NCBI GenBank assembly: GCA_045117995.1
Contig: JBGUOH010000001.1
Location: forward strand, 1 to 64,000
Length of the DNA: 64,000 nucleotides
From: RUG14515 sp045117995
GTDB taxonomy: Bacteria; Bacillota_I; Bacilli_A; RFN20; CAG-826
Direction: 5' to 3'
Shown here: in pieces, positions 9,156 to 18,045 of the stretch
Layout: each line of letters begins with the position of its first letter
How positions within the stretch are numbered: the first letter of the stretch is position 1
Program-made: the position numbers and the translations under genes
The notes under the pieces: generated by a model
The model's database searches: none
The model's input: only the letters and a program-made list of their open reading frames with translations
Told to the model about the DNA's origin: nothing

Positions 9156-10850
9156 ATGAAAAAAATCAAGAAATTATCATTATTTATCACATTAGTGACT
9201 GTGCCATTTTTAACTGTGGCTTGTGATATGGAATCCCACTACAAATATGAAGGTAGTGGTGAACATTCAATTTCATACATCTATACGTCTGTGCCTGGTA
9301 CCACAAAGGTTCCAACTACCACTTCAAGTGTGACACCAATTTCTACCTATAGTTTTGTTGAAACTAATCCAATCATTGATCCTACATTGAAAAATCTTGT
9401 TCCTCAAAAGATCTTTGATTGCTATAACGATGGTTATCGTTTAACTTCTCCAATCTATTTCGATGCTTATGAATATACTCCAAGTTCCTTCGTGGTGGAT
9501 ACTGATTTGAATATAATTCAAGAAGGCACTAATTACTATTTCGGTAAAGCTTTAGCGTTATATTTATATGACGCTGATAAAGATGGATACCGTGATTTAT
9601 GCATGGGCTATACTGAAGGAGAAGATGGCGAAACGAATGACTGTGTTTCCATTTTCAGCCTAGCGAAAAATAAAGAGATTTATCATCTTTCAGAAGCTGG
9701 AATATTAAATAGAGGTGATTATCACTTCTACGCGGACTTTACAGTGGAAAGAAAACTATATTTACACAAAGATATTCTTAATTCTTCTTTCGAAAAGGAA
9801 ACTTTGGACATTGGAGAAGTAAGATACTATGACGTAATTGGCATAATGATAGAATGGCTGACAACCACTTATACTGGTCCACTTTACTATCGAGGGTTAA
9901 GAAATGGTGAGGGCAATCTCATTTCTTATGAAACAGCCCCTAATACCAAAGATTTTGTTGACGTTTATGAAGTTAATTTTCATGACGTGTTTGTTTTAAG
10001 CTTAGGTGCAAATAGTAATAGTACTGTACCAGCGAGTGAACGTTACTCAATTTGTTATCGCACAAAAGAACGTTTTATTAATAAAGTCTATTGTCGTGGA
10101 GATCAGACCGGTCTATTTCTCTATTTTTCATTTGACGGCCTTGTCGATCCTGAATCGTTTTGCGATATAGAAGTTCGTATAGGCAGCGTTGTTGATTATT
10201 ATAAATTTAGTTTTAAAGATTCAACTGCCCCAACTTCGTTAAGCAAACTGATTTTCGGAACGTCGGTTTTACCTTCAACATTGGCGACGTACACAGATTA
10301 TATTTATTGCACCCATGAAAACTATCCTCTTAGAGATATCTACAAGTGGGATGATCAAAGTACAATGTTAGATTTATCTATTATCGGTATTTATAATGTT
10401 TTTCCAATAAACGCTAGTTATTATCCAACTGACACAGATAAAGAAGAGATCGGCTTTCATATCGAAGGATTTAATGATTATGGTTTCACTTTAGAAAACA
10501 AACAATTTATAAATCTATCTGGAAACCGCTACGTTCTTTTCCGACCATTTGATTTTATGGAAAGAATGAATACTGCTGAACATTATCTTGGTTTTACAAC
10601 CATGACTGATATTATTGCTAGGTCAACAACTAATCCATCAGTGTTAACTGAAATTGATAATGCATCTGAAATTTATTTTAGAGAATTTGATAATGCTGGT
10701 TATTATACAAAAGACCATGCTACCCATGTAATTACCATCAGTACATATACTTTCTATGTCATCAATAATGGTGTGTTACTCAGTGGTGATGAACTAATTA
10801 TTTATCGTGTTATTAGTGGTAGTGAAGATTTCTCAATTTTGTACGAATAA
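9156..10850 (+). CDS. array lipoprotein 4 (long form), unknown function
   Basis: Predicted lipoprotein of 564 aa. The signal MKKIKKLSLFI ends in lipobox LTVAC (Cys23), followed by a Thr/Ser-rich linker. NPIIDPTL introduces the domain, and the loop D139-A-D-K-D-G-Y-R-D147 matches the DxDxDGxxD calcium pattern best of the five. The conserved YYDVIGIMIEW segment aligns with GVYGEWF of member 2. The long C-terminal half is shared with members 1 and 5. A TACAAT ends 11 nt before the ATG and there is no SD, so the mRNA leader would be only a few bases. Function unknown. Confidence 0.82.
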   Translation: MKKIKKLSLFITLVTVPFLTVACDMESHYKYEGSGEHSISYIYTSVPGTTKVPTTTSSVTPISTYSFVETNPIIDPTLKNLVPQKIFDCYNDGYRLTSPIYFDAYEYTPSSFVVDTDLNIIQEGTNYYFGKALALYLYDADKDGYRDLCMGYTEGEDGETNDCVSIFSLAKNKEIYHLSEAGILNRGDYHFYADFTVERKLYLHKDILNSSFEKETLDIGEVRYYDVIGIMIEWLTTTYTGPLYYRGLRNGEGNLISYETAPNTKDFVDVYEVNFHDVFVLSLGANSNSTVPASERYSICYRTKERFINKVYCRGDQTGLFLYFSFDGLVDPESFCDIEVRIGSVVDYYKFSFKDSTAPTSLSKLIFGTSVLPSTLATYTDYIYCTHENYPLRDIYKWDDQSTMLDLSIIGIYNVFPINASYYPTDTDKEEIGFHIEGFNDYGFTLENKQFINLSGNRYVLFRPFDFMERMNTAEHYLGFTTMTDIIARSTTNPSVLTEIDNASEIYFREFDNAGYYTKDHATHVITISTYTFYVINNGVLLSGDELIIYRVISGSEDFSILYE

Positions 10851-10865
10851 AAATTTTAAACTTTT

Positions 10866-10906
10866 TTAGCAGTTATCTAACTTTTCTTTGTCTAATAAGT
10901 GAAAGC
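10866..10906 (+). repeat. conserved intergenic element, copy 2
   Basis: Shares ordered blocks with 7013-7057 (TTAGCAGTTATCTA, GTCTAATA, AGT, GAAAGC). It again lies just after a long-form lipoprotein gene. Confidence 0.5.
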
Positions 10907-10941
10907 AACCTTTATGGTGCTTGCGTTTAGGAGGCAAAGAT

Positions 10942-12510
10942 ATGAAAAAAAATAAAAGCTTATCAATAATCGCCACCTTTTTATCATTACCTTTATTAGT
11001 GGGTTGTGCGGGAGCGACACATAGCTATTATAGTTCTAAACCTCCATACACATATGACCCATCATATAATCCAGGAGATAAAATTGATCCAATTAAAGTG
11101 TTCGATTATTTTCAAGATGATGGTTATCCAGATCCATTAACTTTTGAACTAAAAGAATTTATTAATTCTCCATTCGCATTAGATGACAATCAAAACGTCA
11201 TTGATAATAAAGGTAATATTATTTTAAACGCCGGCGCTGCTTTATATTTATACGATGTCAATAACGATGGATATCGTGATTTTTGTGTGACTAAAGAATC
11301 CAAAGTAGGAGACTATAGTACTTCTTTAATCATCCACGACTTAAGAAATAACTATGAAATTCTTAATTACAAAGAAGAAGGTAGATTCAATTACTTCTTC
11401 GAAATTAGAAATAACAATTTAGGTGTTTATAAAACACACGACAAATATAACGAAACCCGCTACGGTGAAGGTTTAATTAACTTTACCGCTAAAAACTATA
11501 TTAAATGGGACAATATCTTTGATATCAAGAGTGTCGATTTCACCTTTACATATGCTGATGCAAGCCATACGGCAGTGAGTAAGGCTAGAAAGAACAATGA
11601 TACTTTATACGCAGATGTTGATAGAACAGCAACATACTTAATCGAATTAGATGTAAAGAAAAACATTCCAGTAGTCTACCCTGAAGGGTTCTATGATCCT
11701 ATTTCATTTGTGTGCAATAGTGATGATGTCGTGATCTTTAATCCTTTAAAAAATAATCCATTTAAATATGCAATTTACTTCCAAGGAAGTGAAGATAGTT
11801 TTTCTATCGATATGAACTTCTCTGGTTTTTCTAAAACTTTGAATTTTGATGTAAAAGCTGATTACATAAGCCCATTCACTAGATTGAAACTAAGTAGTCT
11901 TATTGCTTTTGTTTCTCAATTCTCTCTTCCAAATATCGAAGGCATTGATGTTAAAGAAGAAAAGCTTGGTACTTTAGCCCCAGAATCTAGTCGTGGTATT
12001 GGTACTTTATATCAATTTACTGATGATTCTTACTTATCTTCTCTAGAAGAATATCTCGATGAGGTACTCTTTGAAGTTAATGAAGATGAATTTGTGAGTG
12101 ATGATTTAACCGATTACACCTACATCATTAAAACCGATGAAGGTGATTATGAATTCATGGGCAAAGATCGTTTCTTCTTTGTGAACGATAGATGCTTCAT
12201 GGCGAGAAAACCATTAGAGATGAATCGTTTCTCTGCGAGTAACACAAGTTACTTCTTTGACAGTGAAGTCTATAGCATCTCTATGGAACCATACGCTGAA
12301 GGTACAAGCTCAGCGAGAATCTCTAACCCAGAAGATATTGTCATGAATAAGAAATTGGCCCTTGATGAAAAGATTATGGATGCGTATTACACATTCGAGC
12401 TTAGAGGCGCGAAGTATTACGTGTTAAATAGTAAGAAGTTCATGGACGCAAGTGGTCGTTATGTCTACGAGATCATTTCAGACGCTGATTTCTCATCTAT
12501 TTTTGCTTAA
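10942..12510 (+). CDS. array lipoprotein 5 (long form), unknown function
   Basis: Predicted lipoprotein of 522 aa. Unlike members 1, 2 and 4 it has a strong SD (AGGAGG, 10929-10934, 7 nt before the ATG); a TTG seven codons upstream is rejected for that reason. The lipobox is LLVGC (Cys22). A short Pro/Tyr/Ser linker and KIDPIKVFDYF precede the loop D105-V-N-N-D-G-Y-R-D113. The C-terminal half aligns with members 1 and 4 and ends in a YYVLNSKKF-type segment. It is the last of the array, directly before the MacB-like ABC gene. Function unknown. Confidence 0.82.
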   Translation: MKKNKSLSIIATFLSLPLLVGCAGATHSYYSSKPPYTYDPSYNPGDKIDPIKVFDYFQDDGYPDPLTFELKEFINSPFALDDNQNVIDNKGNIILNAGAALYLYDVNNDGYRDFCVTKESKVGDYSTSLIIHDLRNNYEILNYKEEGRFNYFFEIRNNNLGVYKTHDKYNETRYGEGLINFTAKNYIKWDNIFDIKSVDFTFTYADASHTAVSKARKNNDTLYADVDRTATYLIELDVKKNIPVVYPEGFYDPISFVCNSDDVVIFNPLKNNPFKYAIYFQGSEDSFSIDMNFSGFSKTLNFDVKADYISPFTRLKLSSLIAFVSQFSLPNIEGIDVKEEKLGTLAPESSRGIGTLYQFTDDSYLSSLEEYLDEVLFEVNEDEFVSDDLTDYTYIIKTDEGDYEFMGKDRFFFVNDRCFMARKPLEMNRFSASNTSYFFDSEVYSISMEPYAEGTSSARISNPEDIVMNKKLALDEKIMDAYYTFELRGAKYYVLNSKKFMDASGRYVYEIISDADFSSIFA

Positions 12511-12552
12511 TCCTTATTAATTATATATTTTATAAATTAATTTATAGACAAG

Positions 12553-12558
12553 TATAAT
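12553..12558 (+). promoter_or_regulatory. -10 box of the MacB-like ABC gene
   Basis: A perfect TATAAT lies about 70 nt before the SD-led ATG, giving a leader that contains the palindrome at 12594-12605. The -35 is poorly defined. Confidence 0.5.
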
Positions 12559-12593
12559 GAGTAGTCATATAATTGTTTTTGAAGTGTACTAAG

Positions 12594-12605
12594 TGTATTA
12601 ATACA
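12594..12605 (+). promoter_or_regulatory. 12-bp palindrome in ABC leader
   Basis: TGTATTAATACA is a perfect 12-bp palindrome in the 5' leader, nested between AGTGT and ACACT, which can also pair. It could be an operator or an RNA hairpin near the SD at 12616-12621. Confidence 0.35.
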
Positions 12606-12626
12606 GACACTAGTCAGGAGGCACAT

Positions 12627-15600
12627 ATGCTATCGATTAAAAACCTCACAAAAATTTATAAAATCAAAGGCGGTAATAACACTGTTGCCTTAGATAAAGT
12701 TAATATCGATTTTCCAGAAAAAGGTATGGTTTTCCTTTTAGGTAAATCTGGTTCTGGTAAATCTACATTATTAAACCTTATCGGTGGTCTTGATTTCCCA
12801 ACCGATGGTGAAATTATCTTAAAGGGCAGAAGTAGTAAAGACTTCTCACAATCAGACTTTGATAGTTATCGTAATACTTATATCGGTTTTATTTTCCAAG
12901 AATATAACATTCTTAACGAATTTAATGTTGAACAAAACATCGCGTTAGCCATTGAACTTCAAGGTAAGAAAGTTACTAAAGAAGCAGTGGATAAGCTTTT
13001 AGAACAAGTTGACCTCGTGGGATATGGTAAAAGAAAACCAAATACTCTCTCTGGTGGTCAAAAGCAAAGAATCGCGATTGCTAGAGCTTTAATCAAAGAG
13101 CCAAACATCATTATGGCGGACGAGCCTACCGGCGCTCTTGATAGTAAGACCGGTGAACAAGTCTTTGAAACATTAAAGAAATTATCTAGTGATAAACTAG
13201 TCATCGTTGTTTCTCACGATAGAGATTTCGCGGAAAGATTTGGTGATCGTATCATCGAACTTAAGGATGGTAAGATTCTAAGTGACCAAACCAAACACAT
13301 GGTGGAATCTACCTCCATTAGTGACAATGTCACTATTATTAATGACCATGCGATTAAAATTAACGACGCGAAAAAGTTAACTAAGAAAGATTTTGATAAG
13401 TTATATGAATCCATCAAGAACAGCGATGGCAAGGTTTTTATCAGCAGTGGTGAAAACGCTGATAAGTCAATGAAAGTCGCCCGTATCTCTGATGATGGAA
13501 GAAGTGATGAATTTAAAGAAACAGGCGCTATTGAACTCAAACAATATGATGCTTCTAAAACCACATTCATCCGTTCTAAGATGCCAGTTAGTAAATCCAC
13601 TAAGATGGGTTTAAGTTCTCTTAAAACTAAACCAATCCGTTTAGTGTTCACAATGTTATTAAGCGTGGTGTCATTCACCATGTTTGGTGTAGCGTCCGCT
13701 TTAATGCTTTATAATCCAAATCACACTTATAGTGAAGCTTTAAGTAAAACTGATTACAAGGCGGAAACATTAAGCAAAAGCGCCACTGGTAAAGATGTTA
13801 ACCAAACACTCGACGCTGAAGGAAATGTCATTGATGAATGGTCCTATTCTTCTCAAGAAGGCCGCCTCTTTGGTGTTAATGAGATTAAAGAGTTAAATAA
13901 GAACTCATTAGGTTTAGTCTATATTCCTGTCGGAAGATCCTATAGCTCCATTAATCTCAAGAGCGCTAATGGCATGACCAAAAACGCTGATTTCTATCGT
14001 CGATATTATCAAATCACTAAGCTTTCTGACGCTAGTGAAGAAGACTTTAATAGATTAGGTTACCAACTTGATGGTACATTCCCAACCAAAGACAATGAAA
14101 TTATCGTGGCTAAATCAATCGGTCAAATGCTCGTTGATTCAGGTGCGGTTAACAAACATAACTACATTGAAACGATTGGTGAAAAAGTCACTATGTCTAG
14201 CAAGATGGGTGGAAATAAAGAATTTACCATTACTGGCTATTTTGACGCTGGCGATATTGATACTAAATATTTTGATTTAACAAACGAAGACGCCAAATTA
14301 ACTCCATCAGAAAAAAATGACTTGGAGAATGGTTTAGGTGAATTCTTCACTAACTCATTTAATTCCGTCGCCTTTGTCACGTCTAAAGCTTTTGATGAAA
14401 ACGTCGAAGTTAGAGCAAACAACAATCGTAATTATATTGAATCAGTTTATAGAATGGGCATCTTTCTCGATACCGTTAGTGTGGAAAATATTCCTAATGT
14501 CTCTGAATATGGTGATTCTTTCTTCACAGAAAAGACAGTTAACAATTACAAAAATGAATTTGTTATCTATGATAAAGATGGCAATGTAATCGAAAATTTC
14601 TCCATTAAAGACGATGAGATTTACATTCCAAAAGATAGTTACGATAATATCGCTTATCAAGTGAGAGATTCATTTTATGAATCATTGCTTAATCTTGAGA
14701 TTAGATACTATAGTCCTGTATTGAAATTCATGCCAACTTACTACGCGTTCTGTTCAAACGATGATAACTATGAAGAACTCATTGCTTTAAGAAACTACTA
14801 CTATGTTTCTAAAGAAATGGCTCGCGAATTCTTAAAAGATTACGTTGATGAATACGCTAGAGCATACAAGATTAATTTATTCCTTAGCGAATACATCGAT
14901 ACCCCTAGTTTCAATGCTTTACCAAGTGAAAAGCAAACTTTATTAAGACAAGTCAATATCGCTAATCCTGGTGAGATCACAAACGAACAAGTTCAAGAAG
15001 TTTATAACATTCTTGATACATACGCTGATAACGCTGATGCTTGTCCTAATTTCTTACCATACTTATATCTACAACAAGCATCTAATGATGAGATCTTTGG
15101 TAAGAAGATTTTTGACGACACCGTCTTATCAAATGCTTTATCTAGTGATTACAAATCGTGGTCAGAATCTACCATCCAAGCCGTTACTAATTTCTTGAAT
15201 GAGAATTGTAAGAAAGGCTTAACTCGTGGTTATAAGAACTGGGTGAATATCATGAAAGGTTTCACCTTCAAAGACTTTGAACCTGCTGGTGATGCTGTAT
15301 TAAAAGCGGATGCTGATCTTGTTTATTACTATGCTTCATTTAATGGCACAAAAGGTACTTTAAATATTGCTGGTTACTACGTATGCAATCAAAACGCTTG
15401 GGCGGAATTAGTTTCAGAAAACTTCTTGTTAACTAATACCAAGGCTCAAGACAATGGTAATGGAAACACTTATCGTTCCTTCTTCCTGACTGATTATGAA
15501 GAAATCGAAGATGCTAGATACGATAGTGTGATGGTTAAAACCGATTATACTGAAGAACAAATTGCGCAAATGTTCAAATGTACCGCTAAAGCGTGCAAGT

Positions 15601-16058
15601 ATGATTTCAATAGCCAAAAGTATCAAAGTGTAAGCTTCATCGTTTCCATGATTAATGTCTTGAAACAAGTCTTCTTCTGGATTGGTGTGGGCTTCGGTGT
15701 CTTCGCGGCATTGATGTTCCTTAACTTCATCACTGTCTCCATTGCCTCTAAGCAAAAAGATATTGGTATCTTACGCGCTATCGGCGCAAGAAAGAGTGAT
15801 GTCTTCAAGATTTTCTTCTCGGAATCATTATTTATTGCCACCGTTTGTACAGTCTTAGCGTTGATATTTACCTTTGTCGCAGAGTTCTTCTTAGATCGAT
15901 ACTTTGTTTCAGAAATTGGTATCTCAGTCTTGCAGTTCAGCTTTATTACTGTTGGACTAGTCATGGCGGTCTCATTATTCATCGCGTTAATCGCAACATT
16001 TATTCCGGTCTTGCATTCATCTAAGAAGCCTCCAGTCGAATCGATTAGAGCGTTATAA
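12627..16058 (+). CDS. MacB/FtsX-type ABC protein with large extracytoplasmic domain
   Basis: A single 1143-aa polypeptide with ATPase and permease parts. The ATPase is at the N-terminus: Walker A GKSGSGKST (~38-46), LSGGQKQRIAIARA and MADEPTGALD. This is the LolD/MacB/SalX class. A linker of ~100 residues leads to TM1 (~337-360). A region of over 600 residues outside the membrane follows, then three C-terminal FtsX helices (~1004-1143) with the typical DIGILRAIGA motif between them. Such proteins act as mechanotransmitters for peptides, lipoproteins or cell-wall enzymes rather than classic pumps. The start at 12627 has AGGAGG 5 nt upstream; an in-frame ATG at 12573 lacks an SD. It lies right after the lipoprotein array and ends at a strong terminator. 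Confidence 0.9.
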   Translation: MLSIKNLTKIYKIKGGNNTVALDKVNIDFPEKGMVFLLGKSGSGKSTLLNLIGGLDFPTDGEIILKGRSSKDFSQSDFDSYRNTYIGFIFQEYNILNEFNVEQNIALAIELQGKKVTKEAVDKLLEQVDLVGYGKRKPNTLSGGQKQRIAIARALIKEPNIIMADEPTGALDSKTGEQVFETLKKLSSDKLVIVVSHDRDFAERFGDRIIELKDGKILSDQTKHMVESTSISDNVTIINDHAIKINDAKKLTKKDFDKLYESIKNSDGKVFISSGENADKSMKVARISDDGRSDEFKETGAIELKQYDASKTTFIRSKMPVSKSTKMGLSSLKTKPIRLVFTMLLSVVSFTMFGVASALMLYNPNHTYSEALSKTDYKAETLSKSATGKDVNQTLDAEGNVIDEWSYSSQEGRLFGVNEIKELNKNSLGLVYIPVGRSYSSINLKSANGMTKNADFYRRYYQITKLSDASEEDFNRLGYQLDGTFPTKDNEIIVAKSIGQMLVDSGAVNKHNYIETIGEKVTMSSKMGGNKEFTITGYFDAGDIDTKYFDLTNEDAKLTPSEKNDLENGLGEFFTNSFNSVAFVTSKAFDENVEVRANNNRNYIESVYRMGIFLDTVSVENIPNVSEYGDSFFTEKTVNNYKNEFVIYDKDGNVIENFSIKDDEIYIPKDSYDNIAYQVRDSFYESLLNLEIRYYSPVLKFMPTYYAFCSNDDNYEELIALRNYYYVSKEMAREFLKDYVDEYARAYKINLFLSEYIDTPSFNALPSEKQTLLRQVNIANPGEITNEQVQEVYNILDTYADNADACPNFLPYLYLQQASNDEIFGKKIFDDTVLSNALSSDYKSWSESTIQAVTNFLNENCKKGLTRGYKNWVNIMKGFTFKDFEPAGDAVLKADADLVYYYASFNGTKGTLNIAGYYVCNQNAWAELVSENFLLTNTKAQDNGNGNTYRSFFLTDYEEIEDARYDSVMVKTDYTEEQIAQMFKCTAKACKYDFNSQKYQSVSFIVSMINVLKQVFFWIGVGFGVFAALMFLNFITVSIASKQKDIGILRAIGARKSDVFKIFFSESLFIATVCTVLALIFTFVAEFFLDRYFVSEIGISVLQFSFITVGLVMAVSLFIALIATFIPVLHSSKKPPVESIRAL

Positions 16059-16061
16059 CAT

Positions 16062-16094
16062 AAGGCCTCAGGGCATTAGCCTTGAGGCTTTTTA
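16062..16094 (+). terminator. intrinsic terminator of ABC gene
   Basis: A long stem (16065-16073 with 16080-16088) is followed by a T-rich run. Confidence 0.88.
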
Positions 16095-16103
16095 TTTCTA
16101 GTG

Positions 16104-16132
16104 TTGAAATTAATTAATGGCTTCTATAAAAT
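16104..16132 (+). promoter_or_regulatory. promoter of phosphatase lipoprotein
   Basis: TTGAAA (16104-16109), 17-nt spacer, TAAAAT (16127-16132). The leader is about 22 nt and carries an AAAAGGA Shine-Dalgarno. Confidence 0.7.
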
Positions 16133-16160
16133 AGAACTAACGAAGAAAAGGAATTTTATT

Positions 16161-17657
16161 ATGAAATGCAAGAAATTTTTAATGCTTTCAGCTGTTTTAG
16201 CCCTTTCACTTTGTGCCTGTAAAGGTAATGGTGAAAACGGTGGCAAATCAAGTGAAAGTAAACAAACTCCTGATGTTGCTCCAACAATGAACCTCAAATT
16301 CGATGAACTTACTGATGAGGATACCGCCTGTGTTCCTTCATACGTCAAAGCATACATCGATGCGATGAAAGAGCAAGAAACAAGGATTTCTCACCCAGAC
16401 CGTGTTGACCACTTATTCTGTGAAATGTCATGGGAACAAGCCGCTAAACTTGGCGATAAGGGTGATGGCGCTACATATAGTAGCTCTCAAAAAGGTGGCG
16501 TTGACGTTTGTGAAATGTTAAGCCGTAGTCAATCCTATGAAAATAAACCAGTCGAACTCAAATGGGAAAAAGAAGACAAAGACTTCTCTGACGCTAAAGT
16601 TGTCTTCTGGTCAAAATTAGACAAGAGTGACAAGCGTGAAGTCGCTGTTGATGCCAGTGGTGAAAAAGCTTCCGCTAAATTACCAAACCTCTTCATTAAT
16701 ACAGCTTACTACTATCAAGTAGTTAAAGGTGAAGAAGCTTCCCAAATGGGTGACTTTGTCACAGGTGACTATTCCAGAATGATCACAATGGGCAAGATTT
16801 CTAACGTCCGTGATATGGGTGGCCATACAACATCTTATGGTGTTCAAACAAATCAAGGCTTAATCTTCCGTGGTGGTGAAATTGCTCCTAAAGCCTTCTC
16901 CGATGGTGGTAACAGCCACTCCGCTAACTGGACAGGCAAAGATGCCGAAGCCGGCCAAAAGGTCCAAGAAGAAGTTCTCAATATCGGTCTTGAATTAGAC
17001 TTAAGAACAAAATCAGGTTCTGGTTCCATGACCAAATCCGAATTAAACTGGCAAGGTGAATGGAAACAAGAAAATAAGAACCCATCTTTAGCCTCTGTTG
17101 CTGAAGCTGGTAACGTCGATGGCAAAGCCCAATACGTTAGATGCTCTATCAACTCTTACGATTCATTCATTACTGATCAAAACAGAAAGAGTGAAGCAGA
17201 CAACGCTAATAGAGACCTTGTCGTTGAAATCTTTGATTACTTAGCTAACGCTGATAAACAACACGTATTTTTCCACTGCTGGGGTGGTGCTGATAGAACT
17301 GGTGTTACTGGTTTCTTACTCAACGCTATCTGTGGTGTCAGTTACACTGATGCAATCATCGACTTCGAATTAACAACCTTAACAAATAATAAGAGATGCC
17401 ATATGCATAACTCTCAAAACGCTCACTTCCCAAAATTCTTAAACTTATTCACAAGTAGTTATGAATTTGAAAGAAACGGCGAAAAATTCACCTATACATT
17501 CGAAGAAGATAAGACTTTAAGACATAACGCTGATAACTTACTCCTCGCTATGGGCGTTAAACAAGAAACACTCGAAAAGATTCGTGGCATTATGCTTCCA
17601 GGTTATGCTGAAGGCAAATTAACCGAAAACGAAAGAGAAAATAAAGGCTGGCAATAA
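16161..17657 (+). CDS. lipoprotein protein-tyrosine/serine phosphatase (Y_phosphatase3-like)
   Basis: Predicted exported phosphatase of 498 aa. The signal peptide ends in L-C-A-C with the lipid Cys at 20, followed by a Gly/Ser-rich spacer. The catalytic loop H-C373-W-G-G-A-D-R379-T-G is a complete CX5R signature. The upstream N215-V-R-D-M-G-G221 motif is typical of the bacterial tyrosine phosphatase family that includes Mycobacterium PtpB and Listeria LipA. An extra ~190 residues, Ig/FN3-like in places (YYYQVVKGEEAS), precede the phosphatase domain. The start at 16161 has a purine-rich SD; the in-frame ATG at 16101 has none and would bury the signal peptide. It has its own promoter and terminator. 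Substrates may be phosphoproteins, phosphoinositides or glycopolymers; that is inference. Confidence 0.88.
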   Translation: MKCKKFLMLSAVLALSLCACKGNGENGGKSSESKQTPDVAPTMNLKFDELTDEDTACVPSYVKAYIDAMKEQETRISHPDRVDHLFCEMSWEQAAKLGDKGDGATYSSSQKGGVDVCEMLSRSQSYENKPVELKWEKEDKDFSDAKVVFWSKLDKSDKREVAVDASGEKASAKLPNLFINTAYYYQVVKGEEASQMGDFVTGDYSRMITMGKISNVRDMGGHTTSYGVQTNQGLIFRGGEIAPKAFSDGGNSHSANWTGKDAEAGQKVQEEVLNIGLELDLRTKSGSGSMTKSELNWQGEWKQENKNPSLASVAEAGNVDGKAQYVRCSINSYDSFITDQNRKSEADNANRDLVVEIFDYLANADKQHVFFHCWGGADRTGVTGFLLNAICGVSYTDAIIDFELTTLTNNKRCHMHNSQNAHFPKFLNLFTSSYEFERNGEKFTYTFEEDKTLRHNADNLLLAMGVKQETLEKIRGIMLPGYAEGKLTENERENKGWQ

Positions 17658-17681
17658 TATTTACTAGCGGTTATTGAAAAT

Positions 17682-17711
17682 AGGCAGGTCCCCGTGACTT
17701 GCCTTTTTTGT
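17682..17711 (+). terminator. intrinsic terminator of phosphatase gene
   Basis: Nine continuous pairs (17682-17690 with 17696-17704, one G-T), loop CCCGT, then a T run. Confidence 0.88.
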
Positions 17712-17733
17712 TTCACGTGCTACACTTATGTAT

Positions 17734-18045
17734 ATGAACGAAAAACCTAACAATAATGTTGAACTAACAGAAAAAGAGATCAAAGAACAAAAAATAGTTG
17801 AAAAAGAAAACAAGCTTTTAAGATTTTTGCTTCCAATCGTCGGTGGTATTGCCTTCATCCTTGGCTTATTGGGCTTTATTTTGACCATTGGTGAAGGAAA
17901 ACCAGGTATTACCGTTTTCTATATTATCCTCTTTGTTTTAGGCCTTTTAGGGGTTCTTTATGGAGTCTTATTAATTATCCGTAAGAAAAAACCTGATTTC
18001 CTAAAAATCAAAAAGGTCGAAAAAGAAGATACAATTCTCGATTAG
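17734..18045 (+). CDS. small two-helix membrane protein, unknown function
   Basis: A 103-aa protein. A charged N-terminal helix is followed by two hydrophobic segments (~31-52 and ~60-85) and a Lys-rich tail. Two in-frame ATGs exist. I choose the second (17734) because TACACT (17721-17726) ends 7 nt before it, with TTGCCT 16 nt upstream as -35; the first ATG lies almost on the -10 box. Its end overlaps by 4 nt the end of the convergent hydrolase gene. No family recognised. Confidence 0.7.
   Translation: MNEKPNNNVELTEKEIKEQKIVEKENKLLRFLLPIVGGIAFILGLLGFILTIGEGKPGITVFYIILFVLGLLGVLYGVLLIIRKKKPDFLKIKKVEKEDTILD

Noticed and set aside
15429..15982. Two overlapping antisense frames in the ABC gene
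   Set aside because: Opposite the conserved FtsX helices; no start signals.
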